11,590 nucleotides of DNA from Candidatus Solibacter sp. (GTDB taxonomy: Bacteria; Acidobacteriota; Terriglobia; Bryobacterales; Bryobacteraceae). How positions within the stretch are numbered: position 1 is the stretch's first letter; the number at the start of each line of letters is the position of its first letter. Where the stretch lies: NCBI GenBank assembly GCA_026394025.1, contig JAPKZC010000314.1, forward strand, positions 1-11,590. Reading direction: 5' to 3'. Made by a program: the position numbers and the translations under genes. Positions 1 through 6,836 of this stretch are shown piece by piece. Below the pieces are notes generated by a model, which saw only the letters and a program-made list of their open reading frames with translations, was not told where the DNA came from and did not search any database.

Positions 1-12
1 CCGTAAGCAATC

Positions 13-195
13 TCAAAACAGGCAAACCCACCGCGCTGGTGAAATGCGTCTGCCGGCGCCCACGAGTTGGCGGAAGTACTCCACGAGGACTGTGGTCTTG
101 CCGGAGCCGGGTCCGGCGACGACGCAGGCATCGAGGTGGCGCATGGAGACGTCGATGGCGTCGCACTGATCGGGGGTAAATGGGGTGGCGGTCAT
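13..195 (-). CDS. addA: AddA/UvrD-type helicase, N-terminal 60 residues only (frame broken at window edge)
   Basis: This is the start of a superfamily 1 DNA helicase. Residues 7-14 (TPDQCDAI) match the Q-motif region, and AGPGSGKT at about 28-35 is the Walker A P-loop, followed by TVLVEYFRQLV as in AddA and UvrD/PcrA proteins. A full AddA runs to roughly 1,000 residues or more, with a C-terminal nuclease. Here the frame meets TGA at 15-13 after 60 codons. The start is supported by GGAGG four bases before ATG. It lies 124 bp downstream of addB on the same strand, the usual addB-addA order, so I prefer AddA to UvrD. The last ten or so residues (RRISPARWVCLF) do not resemble the expected continuation, where motif Ia (an ITFTNKAA-like stretch) should follow. 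A frameshift, an insertion or rearrangement boundary, or a bad contig end could explain this. With only 12 bases beyond the stop, these cannot be told apart. The helicase identity is firm; the addA assignment is inferred from its neighbour. Confidence 0.65.
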   Translation of the reverse strand: MTATPFTPDQCDAIDVSMRHLDACVVAGPGSGKTTVLVEYFRQLVGAGRRISPARWVCLF

Positions 196-199
196 TGGG

Positions 200-204
200 C
201 CTCC
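200..204 (-). promoter_or_regulatory. Shine-Dalgarno site of the addA-like gene
   Basis: The minus strand reads GGAGG, four bases before the ATG at 195. It supports translation starting at 195 rather than further upstream, and indicates that the downstream helicase has its own ribosome binding site despite following addB. Confidence 0.6.
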
Positions 205-223
205 GGGAGGGGGGCGAGAAGTC

Positions 224-271
224 TATTCAACGCAGAGACGCAAAGATCGCCGAGATAAGCGCAGAGAAAAC
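224..271. repeat. Degenerate CTCTGCG-type intergenic repeat, copy 1
   Basis: The plus strand starts TATTCAACGCAGAG and ends GCGCAGAGAAAAC, with a 21-nt AG-rich middle. Copy 2 at 9158-9193 has the same two ends in the same orientation and a 9-nt middle. On the minus strand it reads as repeated CTCTGCG/TTTGCG units. Degenerate repeats of this kind (CTCTGTG/CTCTGCG) are common between genes in many environmental bacteria; that is from general knowledge. This copy lies in the addB-addA gap, and its inner end is 28 nt from the addA-like start codon. Its function is unknown. Short open frames read through it, but no protein is supported. Confidence 0.7.
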
Positions 272-319
272 CCAAGAGACGTTGGACGGAAGGCGCGGGG
301 CTTGCCCGATGAGTGGGCG

Positions 320-3040
320 TCATGCGGTCCCCTCGGGCGGGCCGGCGGACGCGCCTGCCCCACTAGATTCGGCGGCAGGGGCGGCCACTTCGATGCGGCA
401 GACGTCCTTGGCATCGCAGAAGCGGCAACTGTCGCGGTCGGCGGGGCGGATTTCGACGCGGCCGCGGCGCATTTCGCCGACGATGAGCAGGGTGCGGTCG
501 CGGGTGGATGCCAGCCAGTTTTCGGGGAGAGCGAGGCTGTCCATGATCCGGTCGTCGCTCCAGCCGGCGTACTCGATGCCGCCTTTTACGCCGACGTAGA
601 ACATGCCGGCGGGGCGGACATTCAAGTGCTCGGCGGCCATCATATAGAGGGGCGGCTGCATCAGGTTCTCATTCTTCAGTTTGTCCTTGACCCGCTGCGC
701 GGCGCTGTACTTGTAGTCCAGTACGAAGGCGCGGCCATCGGGCGCGACATCCATGCGGTCCATGCGGCCGGCGATTTCCAGGCCCTCGGCGAGGGAGAAG
801 GTGAACTCAATTTCGGTCTGCGATTTCCAGGCGGCGCGCGGCCAGGCGTCCCCGGTGGTGAAGCGCTTGAGATCGTCCAGCATGGCGTTGCGCAGGCGCT
901 CGGTGTGATAGCCGTCGGGGATGTGAACTTCCTGCAGGTGGCGCGCGAAAATGCGCTCAAAGAGCGGCGCCACGTCCTGCGGCTGCTGCCACCATTCGGC
1001 CAGCACCTCATGCACGATGTTGCCTTGTTCAAGAAAGGAGAGACGCTCCTCGGGGCGTAGCGGGGCGGTCTTGAGACGCATGAGGCGCTGGGTGAAGTAC
1101 TGGAACGGGCATTGCAGGAAGGTCTCTAGCGCGGTGGGCGAAAGATGGGCCGTCCGCCGGCGCAGGTAGTCGAGCAAGTCAGGCGCGGCGATCTCCGCCG
1201 GGCCGCGCGGCGCGGGCAGACTGCGCGGGGTGGGACGCACGGCCACCGAATCGACTGGCGGTTCCAGCAAGTCTTCCAGATAGATGGACGGAAGATTGCG
1301 TTCGCCGCGCGAATCGAACTCGGGGTAGGAGAGAGTGACCAGCATGGTGGCGCGGCTGGTGGCGGTGTCGAAGAGGGCGCGCTCCTCGCGTTCGAATTCC
1401 GCGGCGGTGCGCGCGCGGATGCCGGCGGCATTGAGGCGGCAGCGCGCGGCGTCGGGGAAGAACGGGTCCTGCTGGTGGAAGTGCGGGAACTGCTTTTCCA
1501 CCATGCCGCAGACAAACACGATGGGCAGCACCCACTGGCGAGCTTCGTGGGCGCTCATCACGTGGACCACGTTGCGGCGTCCGTCCTCGAGGCGCAGCGG
1601 CTTGAGGCGGAGCACGCTTTTGACGGCGCGCCAGTAGTCCTCGATCGGGATTTCGCGCGCGCCGTCGAGGGCGGAGGCGGCCTCGGCGAGCGCATGATCG
1701 AAGAGACTTAGCGCGGCGGACTGGCTGCGCCACTGGAGCGCGAGTTCATGGGTGGCGGAGTCGGCAGGCGGCGCCGGGCGGAAGAGATTGCGCAGGGTGC
1801 CGAAGCGCGCGGCCCAGTCCCCGGGGGTGAGCACGAAACTGCGCCACTCTTCGAGAGCGGAGAGCGATTCGAGCTTGTGGAGCAGGCGCTCGGCGCCGGG
1901 GCGCGGTTGGCCTTCGTCGCCGATGAGCAGTGAGCGCAGTTCGCTGAGGCCGGCGTTCGGGATTTGATCGCGCACGTCGAAATCGAAGCGGTCCGCTATG
2001 GGGAAATCGGCGAAGCGCGGGGTGAGCCGGAGGACTGCGAGGGTGCGCGCATGGTCCCAGCCGCCGAGCATGGCATCGATGGCGCCGGAGAGGAAGCGGA
2101 CCACGGCGTGGCGTTCGAGTTTGGTATCGAAGTAGAAGCGGGCCGGGATGCCGAAACGTTCCAGGGTGGAGCGCAGCACGGGCACGTAGATATCTGGGGA
2201 GCGGACGATGACGCCGATCTCGCGGAAGGGGCGTCCCGAGGCGGACTGGAGAAGAATGCGGCGTGCGATCTCTTCGACTTCGCGCTCTATGCCGGGCGCC
2301 TTAACGAGCGCGAGGGCGGGCCTGGCTCGCCGGGCGGGGGCGCGCTCCGCGGTGAAGCCCATGGCGGTGAGGCGGGCGCCGAGGGCGGGGGGGAGATCTT
2401 CGTCGCCGAGGGTGAGGGTGAGATCGGCGTGCGTGGCCATGGCGGCGATGACGCGCAGTTCGGGATCGGGGAGGGCGTGAAAGCCATCCATCCAGATGGT
2501 GTCGATGCCGCTCAACCCCTGCGCGGCGATCTGTGCGGCGGCCAGTTCGAGGCGGCGCGCGCGCATGGCGAGACCGCGGCGTGCAAGTTCGCGATCCACC
2601 TCCCGGTAGACGGCGAGGAAGGCGTCGCCGAGGGGGACATCGGGGAGAGAGGCGGCGAGGCGGACGCTATCGCAGCCGGCGGAGGCGAACTCGTCGATGG
2701 TGCGCGCCAGGGAGTTGCAGAAGCCGGGGAAGCGGGTGACGCGGTAAAACTCGGGGCGGGCGACGCGCTGGGCGGCCTCTTCCACGAGGAGGTAGAGCAC
2801 GGCGGGGGAAACTTCGGCGGCGCTGCCCGCATAATCGCGGACGAAGCTGGAGAGGGTTTGGATCAAGCTGCCGCGAAATACGAAGCCCTCGCGCGCGAGG
2901 CGATTTTGCAGGTGCTGTGCCATGGTGGCGGTGGGCACGAGAAGGCGAATGTCGGAGTTGCCCGCGCGGAGGGCATGGCGAAAGCGATCCAGGATGTAGG
3001 TAGTTTTGCCGGAGCCGGCGGGTCCCGAGAGCAGCCGCAT
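320..3040 (-). CDS. addB: AddB-type ATP-dependent helicase/nuclease subunit with Fe-S cysteines
   Basis: This is the probable B subunit of a RecBCD-like AddAB enzyme, which unwinds and resects double-strand breaks for recombination in the cytoplasm. Numbering uses the 906-residue form starting at 3040. Walker A GPAGSGKTT is at 6-14. HVMSAHEARQW followed by VFVCGMVEKQFP (about 493-518) resembles the late helicase motifs. The C-terminal PD-(D/E)XK nuclease shows H677, D761 in GRMDRMD, D775 and K777 in LDYKYS, then QPPLY at 795-799. C644 (LQCPFQYF) and the CX2CX5C at 872, 875 and 881 form the four-cysteine 4Fe-4S set typical of AddB. The frame extends to an ATG at 3157, but a protein starting directly before the P-loop (MRLLSGPAGSGK) fits the family. 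No strong Shine-Dalgarno site precedes 3040. The length is a little under the more than 1,100 residues of Bacillus AddB. The gene is intact and addA-like DNA follows. Confidence 0.85.
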   Translation of the reverse strand: MRLLSGPAGSGKTTYILDRFRHALRAGNSDIRLLVPTATMAQHLQNRLAREGFVFRGSLIQTLSSFVRDYAGSAAEVSPAVLYLLVEEAAQRVARPEFYRVTRFPGFCNSLARTIDEFASAGCDSVRLAASLPDVPLGDAFLAVYREVDRELARRGLAMRARRLELAAAQIAAQGLSGIDTIWMDGFHALPDPELRVIAAMATHADLTLTLGDEDLPPALGARLTAMGFTAERAPARRARPALALVKAPGIEREVEEIARRILLQSASGRPFREIGVIVRSPDIYVPVLRSTLERFGIPARFYFDTKLERHAVVRFLSGAIDAMLGGWDHARTLAVLRLTPRFADFPIADRFDFDVRDQIPNAGLSELRSLLIGDEGQPRPGAERLLHKLESLSALEEWRSFVLTPGDWAARFGTLRNLFRPAPPADSATHELALQWRSQSAALSLFDHALAEAASALDGAREIPIEDYWRAVKSVLRLKPLRLEDGRRNVVHVMSAHEARQWVLPIVFVCGMVEKQFPHFHQQDPFFPDAARCRLNAAGIRARTAAEFEREERALFDTATSRATMLVTLSYPEFDSRGERNLPSIYLEDLLEPPVDSVAVRPTPRSLPAPRGPAEIAAPDLLDYLRRRTAHLSPTALETFLQCPFQYFTQRLMRLKTAPLRPEERLSFLEQGNIVHEVLAEWWQQPQDVAPLFERIFARHLQEVHIPDGYHTERLRNAMLDDLKRFTTGDAWPRAAWKSQTEIEFTFSLAEGLEIAGRMDRMDVAPDGRAFVLDYKYSAAQRVKDKLKNENLMQPPLYMMAAEHLNVRPAGMFYVGVKGGIEYAGWSDDRIMDSLALPENWLASTRDRTLLIVGEMRRGRVEIRPADRDSCRFCDAKDVCRIEVAAPAAESSGAGASAGPPEGTA

Positions 3041-3119
3041 CGGCACCAGTGTAACGCAGGGCGAAGAAATATCGAAAATAAGATTGCTTGCGAGTGGACC
3101 GGATAGGGCAAAAGATAGG

Positions 3120-3145
3120 CCAGGGGCGCATTGCGCCGCCCCTGG
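3120..3145 (-). terminator. Candidate intrinsic terminator after the TonB-dependent receptor
   Basis: This is a perfect 9-bp stem, CCAGGGGCG against CGCCCCTGG, with an 8-nt loop. It starts about 20 nt after the receptor stop codon at 3165. On the minus strand the stem is followed by CCTATCTTTTGCCC, a short T-run. It separates the receptor from addB, which begins 80 bp further on. The T-tract is weak, so termination is likely but not certain. Confidence 0.55.
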
Positions 3146-3164
3146 CTCAAGGGACATCGCTGCG

Positions 3165-6100
3165 CTAGAAGCGGAACGAGATAGTGATATTCATCAGCCC
3201 CTGGCCGCCGGCGGCGGCGGTGGTGCCTTCGTCCGAGGTGCTGGTGGAGACCTTGCCGAACGTCGCCGGACTGGTGAAGTTGACCGTGGTGTTGGGCGCC
3301 GACAGGTTGTACCACTTGAACGGGTTCTGGAAGTCGAAGCGGAACGTGGCGGTGGCACGCTCCTTGATCTTCCACTCCTTCGAGGCGGAGAATTGGGTGT
3401 CGATGAAGCGCTGCCGGTCAAAGGTGTTGCGGCCGACATTGCCGAGGCCATAAGCGTCGGGATAGCTGAAGTAGCTCATCGACTGGATCAGGCCGTTCTG
3501 GGTGGCTTGGGAGAAACGGGCGGGGCCGATGTCCTGCCAGTTATCGCGCAGACGGGCGCGGTCTCCGGTGGAATTGGGCCGGCCGGAGCGGGTGGCGACC
3601 ACGCCCGGCATGTACTGGTACGGGCTGCCGGCAAAGCCGAAGGTCAGCGCATCGCCGCTCTGAATGCGGTAGAGATAGACCATATCGAACCCGCCGAAGA
3701 CGGCGTTGATGATGCCACCGCGATTCAGCCATTTCCGGCCCTTGCCGATGGGAAGCTCGTAATTCATGCTGCCGGTGTACATGTGAGTGCGGTTGTTTTG
3801 GGTTTCCGCACGATCCATGTTGCGGGAAAGCAGATTGTTGCTGCTGCTGGAGTCGATTCCCTTCGAGTAGGTATAGAAGCTGAGGAACGAGAGGCCGTGC
3901 GAGAAGCGCTTGTCGAGCTTGACCGTACCGGCGTGGTAATTGGAGCGGGCGCCGTTGGTCCGGAAGGAAATGCCGCCGAAGTTCGGATAGGGCCGGTAGA
4001 TCTGCGTGTTGCTCTGAAAGGCGCTGAACTGGGCCGGGCTGTTCAAGCGCAGGTTGTTGGCCCAGTCATAGGAGAGGGCATTGATTTCGCGACTCTCGAA
4101 ACCATTGACCGAACTGTTGCCGGTGTAGGTCAGCTCCACCAGGTAGTTGGTGGCGAAGGTGTGCTGAACACCGAAGTTCCAGTTCATAGTATAGGGCGAC
4201 TTGCGGGTCGTATCGACCCAGGTCGCACCGCGGGCCGAGTAGTTGGTACCGGCGAAGGGTATGGACCCATCGGGGCGGATGACCGGGAATAGCAACAAGG
4301 ACGGGACCGGCCCGGTGCTGAGTTGGAACCGCGGCCGGAAGTCTCCGCTGGGCGTGTCGATACGGCCGGTGACGGCGCCGAACTCCTCGGTGGGAGCCAC
4401 GGGAAGGCGTTCGTCGACGGTGGAGAGGGCGAAGCCGGCACGCATGACGAAATGGCTGCGGAACGACCAGGCCAGGCCGACGCGGGGCTGGAAGTTGTTC
4501 CAATCCCTGCCGTGCAGGGTCTCGGGGTGGGTGATGACGCCGATTCCGCCCGGGACGACGTTATCCGCACCTTTTGGATCGAAGCTCGACACCTGGCCGT
4601 ACTTGTTGTTCATGGCGCTCTGCACTTGGTATCGGACGCCGAGGTTGAGGGTCAGGGTCGGGGAGAATTTCCAGTCGTCCTGGAAGTACAAGGAGTGGAC
4701 CCAGTTGCGCGGCAGGATGCTGAGCAGGTTGGTGGTGATGGTGTAACTGGAAACCGCGCCGGTCATCAACTGGCTGAGGCTGTTGCCGCCGGTGTTGGGG
4801 ATGCTGCTGCCGTTGGTATTCAGACCGTTGGTGCCAGCCAGATTGAAGGTGCCGGCATTGTTGTCCACGGAGTAGTTGTTTCGGCGCAGGCGCATCAGGT
4901 CATAGCCGAACTTAAAGGCGTGTTTACCCGAAAGCCTGCTGATGTCCTCTTTGTAGTCGAAAGTCTCCTCGACATTGAGGCTCGGGTTGGCGACGTTCGG
5001 AATGCCGGTGATGACGGGCATGCTGCCGGCGCCGATGTTGGGGATGCCGAGCAGGGCGCCGAAGTCGGTGCCGTAACCAGGCCAGGTGGTATCGTTTCGA
5101 AAGCGGTAGTAGTTGATGCGCGTCTCGCTGATCATCGCCGGGGTGATGGTGTAGGTAAAGCCGATTCCGGTGGTGGTCTGCGCATCGATCGAGGTTCTCT
5201 GCGAGGAGTTGTAAAGCAGGTTCACGACGTTGAGATCCGGCACGAACGAAGTGCGGGTGTTAAAGCTCCAGTTGTAAAACATCCGTAATTTGCTGCCGAA
5301 CTGCTGGTCGGCGCGGAGGCTATAGTTGGACCAGTCCACGGTCTTCTGCCGGGGGAGTTGGAGGTTGCCGGTTGGCCCTGTGGCGGTTGGAGTGCCCGGC
5401 AGATTCGGAACTTCCCAGACCTTCTGGCTCAGGAACTTGGTGGCCACCGGGTCCCACTGCGCCTTGGGAATGATGTTGCCGGGGAAGGGCGTGCGCGACC
5501 AGACGCCGTTGTTCACCGCGGTGGTGCTGGGGTCATAGATGGCGTTCACGCCGGCGATGCCGCCATAGCTGAAGTTGCCGGTCAACTCCTCCGGAGTGGG
5601 TACGTTCCAGGAGATCACCTCACCCTGGCGCTCCATCAGGTACTGACCGGCGAACATGAAGAAGGTCTTGTTTTTTCCGTTGTAAATCTTGGGGATGTAG
5701 ACGGGGCCGCTGAGGTTGAAGTCCGGTTGGTAGAAATGGAGGCTGTTGCCGGTCTGCTCGAACCGCGCGGGCTGCATGAAGCGCCGGTGCTGCATGGGCC
5801 CTTCGCGGAAGAGAGTGCCGCCGCCGCCGTGAAGTTGGTTGGTGCCGCTCTTTTTGACGATGACGATGGCGCCGCCGGAGGAGTGTCCGTATTCGGCGGG
5901 GAGGGTGGTAGTAATGACCTTGGCTTCCTCGATGGTGCTAAGAATCGTATCAGTGGTGTTTCCGCCCCCGCTGGGCTGAACGCCAAGCATGCCATCCTCG
6001 AAGTAGCCGATATTGCCGGTGGCGCCGCCGTTGATGGAGAAGCCGCCGAGGGAGCCGGCATAGGCCAGGCCGCTCGCATTCACACCCGGCGTGAGGTAGA

Positions 6101-6566
6101 GCACGGCGCGGGAGTGGCGTTGGTAGAGCGGCATTCTCGCGAAGTATTCGCCATTCACGATGGTGCCCGTGGTGGACGTCTCGGTTTCGAGCAGCGGCAC
6201 CGCGGCAGTCACCTGAACGGACTCGGCAAGAGCGCCGATTTCCATCAGGCCGTCAATGGGCAGCGTCGCTCCGACCCTCAGTTCCACGTTCTCGCGGATG
6301 AAGGTCTTGAAGCCCGGGGCGGTGATTTTCACGCGGTAAATTCCCGGACGGAGGAAGGGGATGCGGTAAAGGCCATCCGAGTTGGTCTCCGTTGTCGTCT
6401 CGAAGTTGTTTGCCACGTTGATAGCGGTTACCTGAGCACCCACCACTACGGCGCTGCTGCTATCGGCGACTGTTCCGCTGAGGACTCCCGTGTCCTGGGC
6501 CCATGCCGGAACGATTGCGAAAATGAGCAGGGTACGCAAGAGGCTCTGAAACCGTCTTTGAAGCAT
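3165..6566 (-). CDS. Oar-like TonB-dependent receptor with carboxypeptidase regulatory-like domain
   Basis: This is a large outer-membrane beta-barrel of 1,133 residues. The signal peptide spans residues 1-23 (RTLLIFAIVPAWA, then Q). A carboxypeptidase-D-regulatory-like beta-sandwich follows at about 26-105 (GVLSGTVADSSSAVV; TNSDGLYRIPFLRPGIYRV). A plug domain spans about 115-245, including LPAEYGHSSGGAIVIVKKSGTN. The rest is aromatic-rich barrel sequence ending in ISFRF, with the terminal Phe expected of Bam-assembled barrels. Such receptors are highly expanded in Acidobacteria and import or bind large substrates, often glycans or peptides; the substrate here is unknown. The start at 6566 is chosen because it gives the signal peptide and has AAGGAG six bases upstream; the frame is open back to 6803 with no sensible protein. 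No exbB, exbD, tonB or substrate-specific enzyme gene adjoins it. Confidence 0.92.
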   Translation of the reverse strand: MLQRRFQSLLRTLLIFAIVPAWAQDTGVLSGTVADSSSAVVVGAQVTAINVANNFETTTETNSDGLYRIPFLRPGIYRVKITAPGFKTFIRENVELRVGATLPIDGLMEIGALAESVQVTAAVPLLETETSTTGTIVNGEYFARMPLYQRHSRAVLYLTPGVNASGLAYAGSLGGFSINGGATGNIGYFEDGMLGVQPSGGGNTTDTILSTIEEAKVITTTLPAEYGHSSGGAIVIVKKSGTNQLHGGGGTLFREGPMQHRRFMQPARFEQTGNSLHFYQPDFNLSGPVYIPKIYNGKNKTFFMFAGQYLMERQGEVISWNVPTPEELTGNFSYGGIAGVNAIYDPSTTAVNNGVWSRTPFPGNIIPKAQWDPVATKFLSQKVWEVPNLPGTPTATGPTGNLQLPRQKTVDWSNYSLRADQQFGSKLRMFYNWSFNTRTSFVPDLNVVNLLYNSSQRTSIDAQTTTGIGFTYTITPAMISETRINYYRFRNDTTWPGYGTDFGALLGIPNIGAGSMPVITGIPNVANPSLNVEETFDYKEDISRLSGKHAFKFGYDLMRLRRNNYSVDNNAGTFNLAGTNGLNTNGSSIPNTGGNSLSQLMTGAVSSYTITTNLLSILPRNWVHSLYFQDDWKFSPTLTLNLGVRYQVQSAMNNKYGQVSSFDPKGADNVVPGGIGVITHPETLHGRDWNNFQPRVGLAWSFRSHFVMRAGFALSTVDERLPVAPTEEFGAVTGRIDTPSGDFRPRFQLSTGPVPSLLLFPVIRPDGSIPFAGTNYSARGATWVDTTRKSPYTMNWNFGVQHTFATNYLVELTYTGNSSVNGFESREINALSYDWANNLRLNSPAQFSAFQSNTQIYRPYPNFGGISFRTNGARSNYHAGTVKLDKRFSHGLSFLSFYTYSKGIDSSSSNNLLSRNMDRAETQNNRTHMYTGSMNYELPIGKGRKWLNRGGIINAVFGGFDMVYLYRIQSGDALTFGFAGSPYQYMPGVVATRSGRPNSTGDRARLRDNWQDIGPARFSQATQNGLIQSMSYFSYPDAYGLGNVGRNTFDRQRFIDTQFSASKEWKIKERATATFRFDFQNPFKWYNLSAPNTTVNFTSPATFGKVSTSTSDEGTTAAAGGQGLMNITISFRF

Positions 6567-6572
6567 ACGATT

Positions 6573-6578
6573 CTCCTT
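6573..6578 (-). promoter_or_regulatory. Shine-Dalgarno site of the TonB-dependent receptor
   Basis: AAGGAG on the minus strand lies six bases before the ATG at 6566. It fixes that start and rules out the in-frame upstream ATG at 6803. Confidence 0.75.
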
Positions 6579-6699
6579 GTATCGGCACACATCATTGCGC
6601 CTCGCACGGTCTCCGCAACGATAAGACGACAACGAAAACGATTCGAGACCCCAAGTACAGGGACTTAGCCGTAAGAACGGCGATTGCAATGCTGGCAGA

Positions 6700-6728
6700 A
6701 TTCTATCACCGCAACATTCGCCGCTCAA
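6700..6728 (-). promoter_or_regulatory. Candidate sigma-70-type promoter of the TonB-dependent receptor
   Basis: On the minus strand TTGAGC (6728-6723; 4 of 6 matches to the -35 consensus) is separated by exactly 17 bp from TAGAAT (6705-6700; 5 of 6 matches to the -10 consensus). Transcription would start near 6692, giving a leader of about 125 nt. The leader contains a small hairpin (GCCGT-TCTT-ACGGC, 6681-6668). It also holds a GGTCTC/GAGACC pair (6650-6645 and 6613-6608) enclosing three copies of TCGTT. The promoter call rests on motif and spacing only; the leader structures may be chance. Confidence 0.4.
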
Positions 6729-6771
6729 GGACAATCCCAATGTTTTACATGGCACGTTTTGGTCTTGGCCC

Positions 6772-6797
6772 CCCCGCCGGCAGGTGACCCGGCGGGG
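6772..6797 (-). terminator. GC-rich hairpin downstream of the VIT/VWA gene, possible terminator
   Basis: This is a perfect 9-bp stem, CCCCGCCGG against CCGGCGGGG, with an 8-nt loop, about 40 nt past the stop codon at 6837. No T-run follows on the minus strand. A smaller palindrome, GGCCTTTTTGGCC (6826-6814), lies between the stop and this stem. The 270-bp gap from 6567 to 6836 holds this hairpin, the candidate receptor promoter and leader, and no gene that I can support. Confidence 0.4.
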
Positions 6798-6836
6798 AAC
6801 CATTGATGGATTTGGCCAAAAAGGCCTGTCCCACTG

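Noticed and set aside
224..271. Repeat considered as part of a CRISPR array or tandem array
   Set aside because: There is no regular spacer structure; the second copy lies about 9 kb away and each copy is single and degenerate.
1964..3106. Plus-strand open frame of 380 codons opposite addB
   Set aside because: It lies antisense to well-conserved AddB sequence and is a low-complexity Gly/Ala/Glu product without motifs. Other long plus-strand frames at 185-1060, 3006-4292 and 5358-6668 were dismissed for the same reason.
6750..6771. Sigma-54-like sequence TGGCACGTTTTGGTC
   Set aside because: The GGCAC half is present but the required TGC element at the right spacing is missing, and it points away from the receptor gene.
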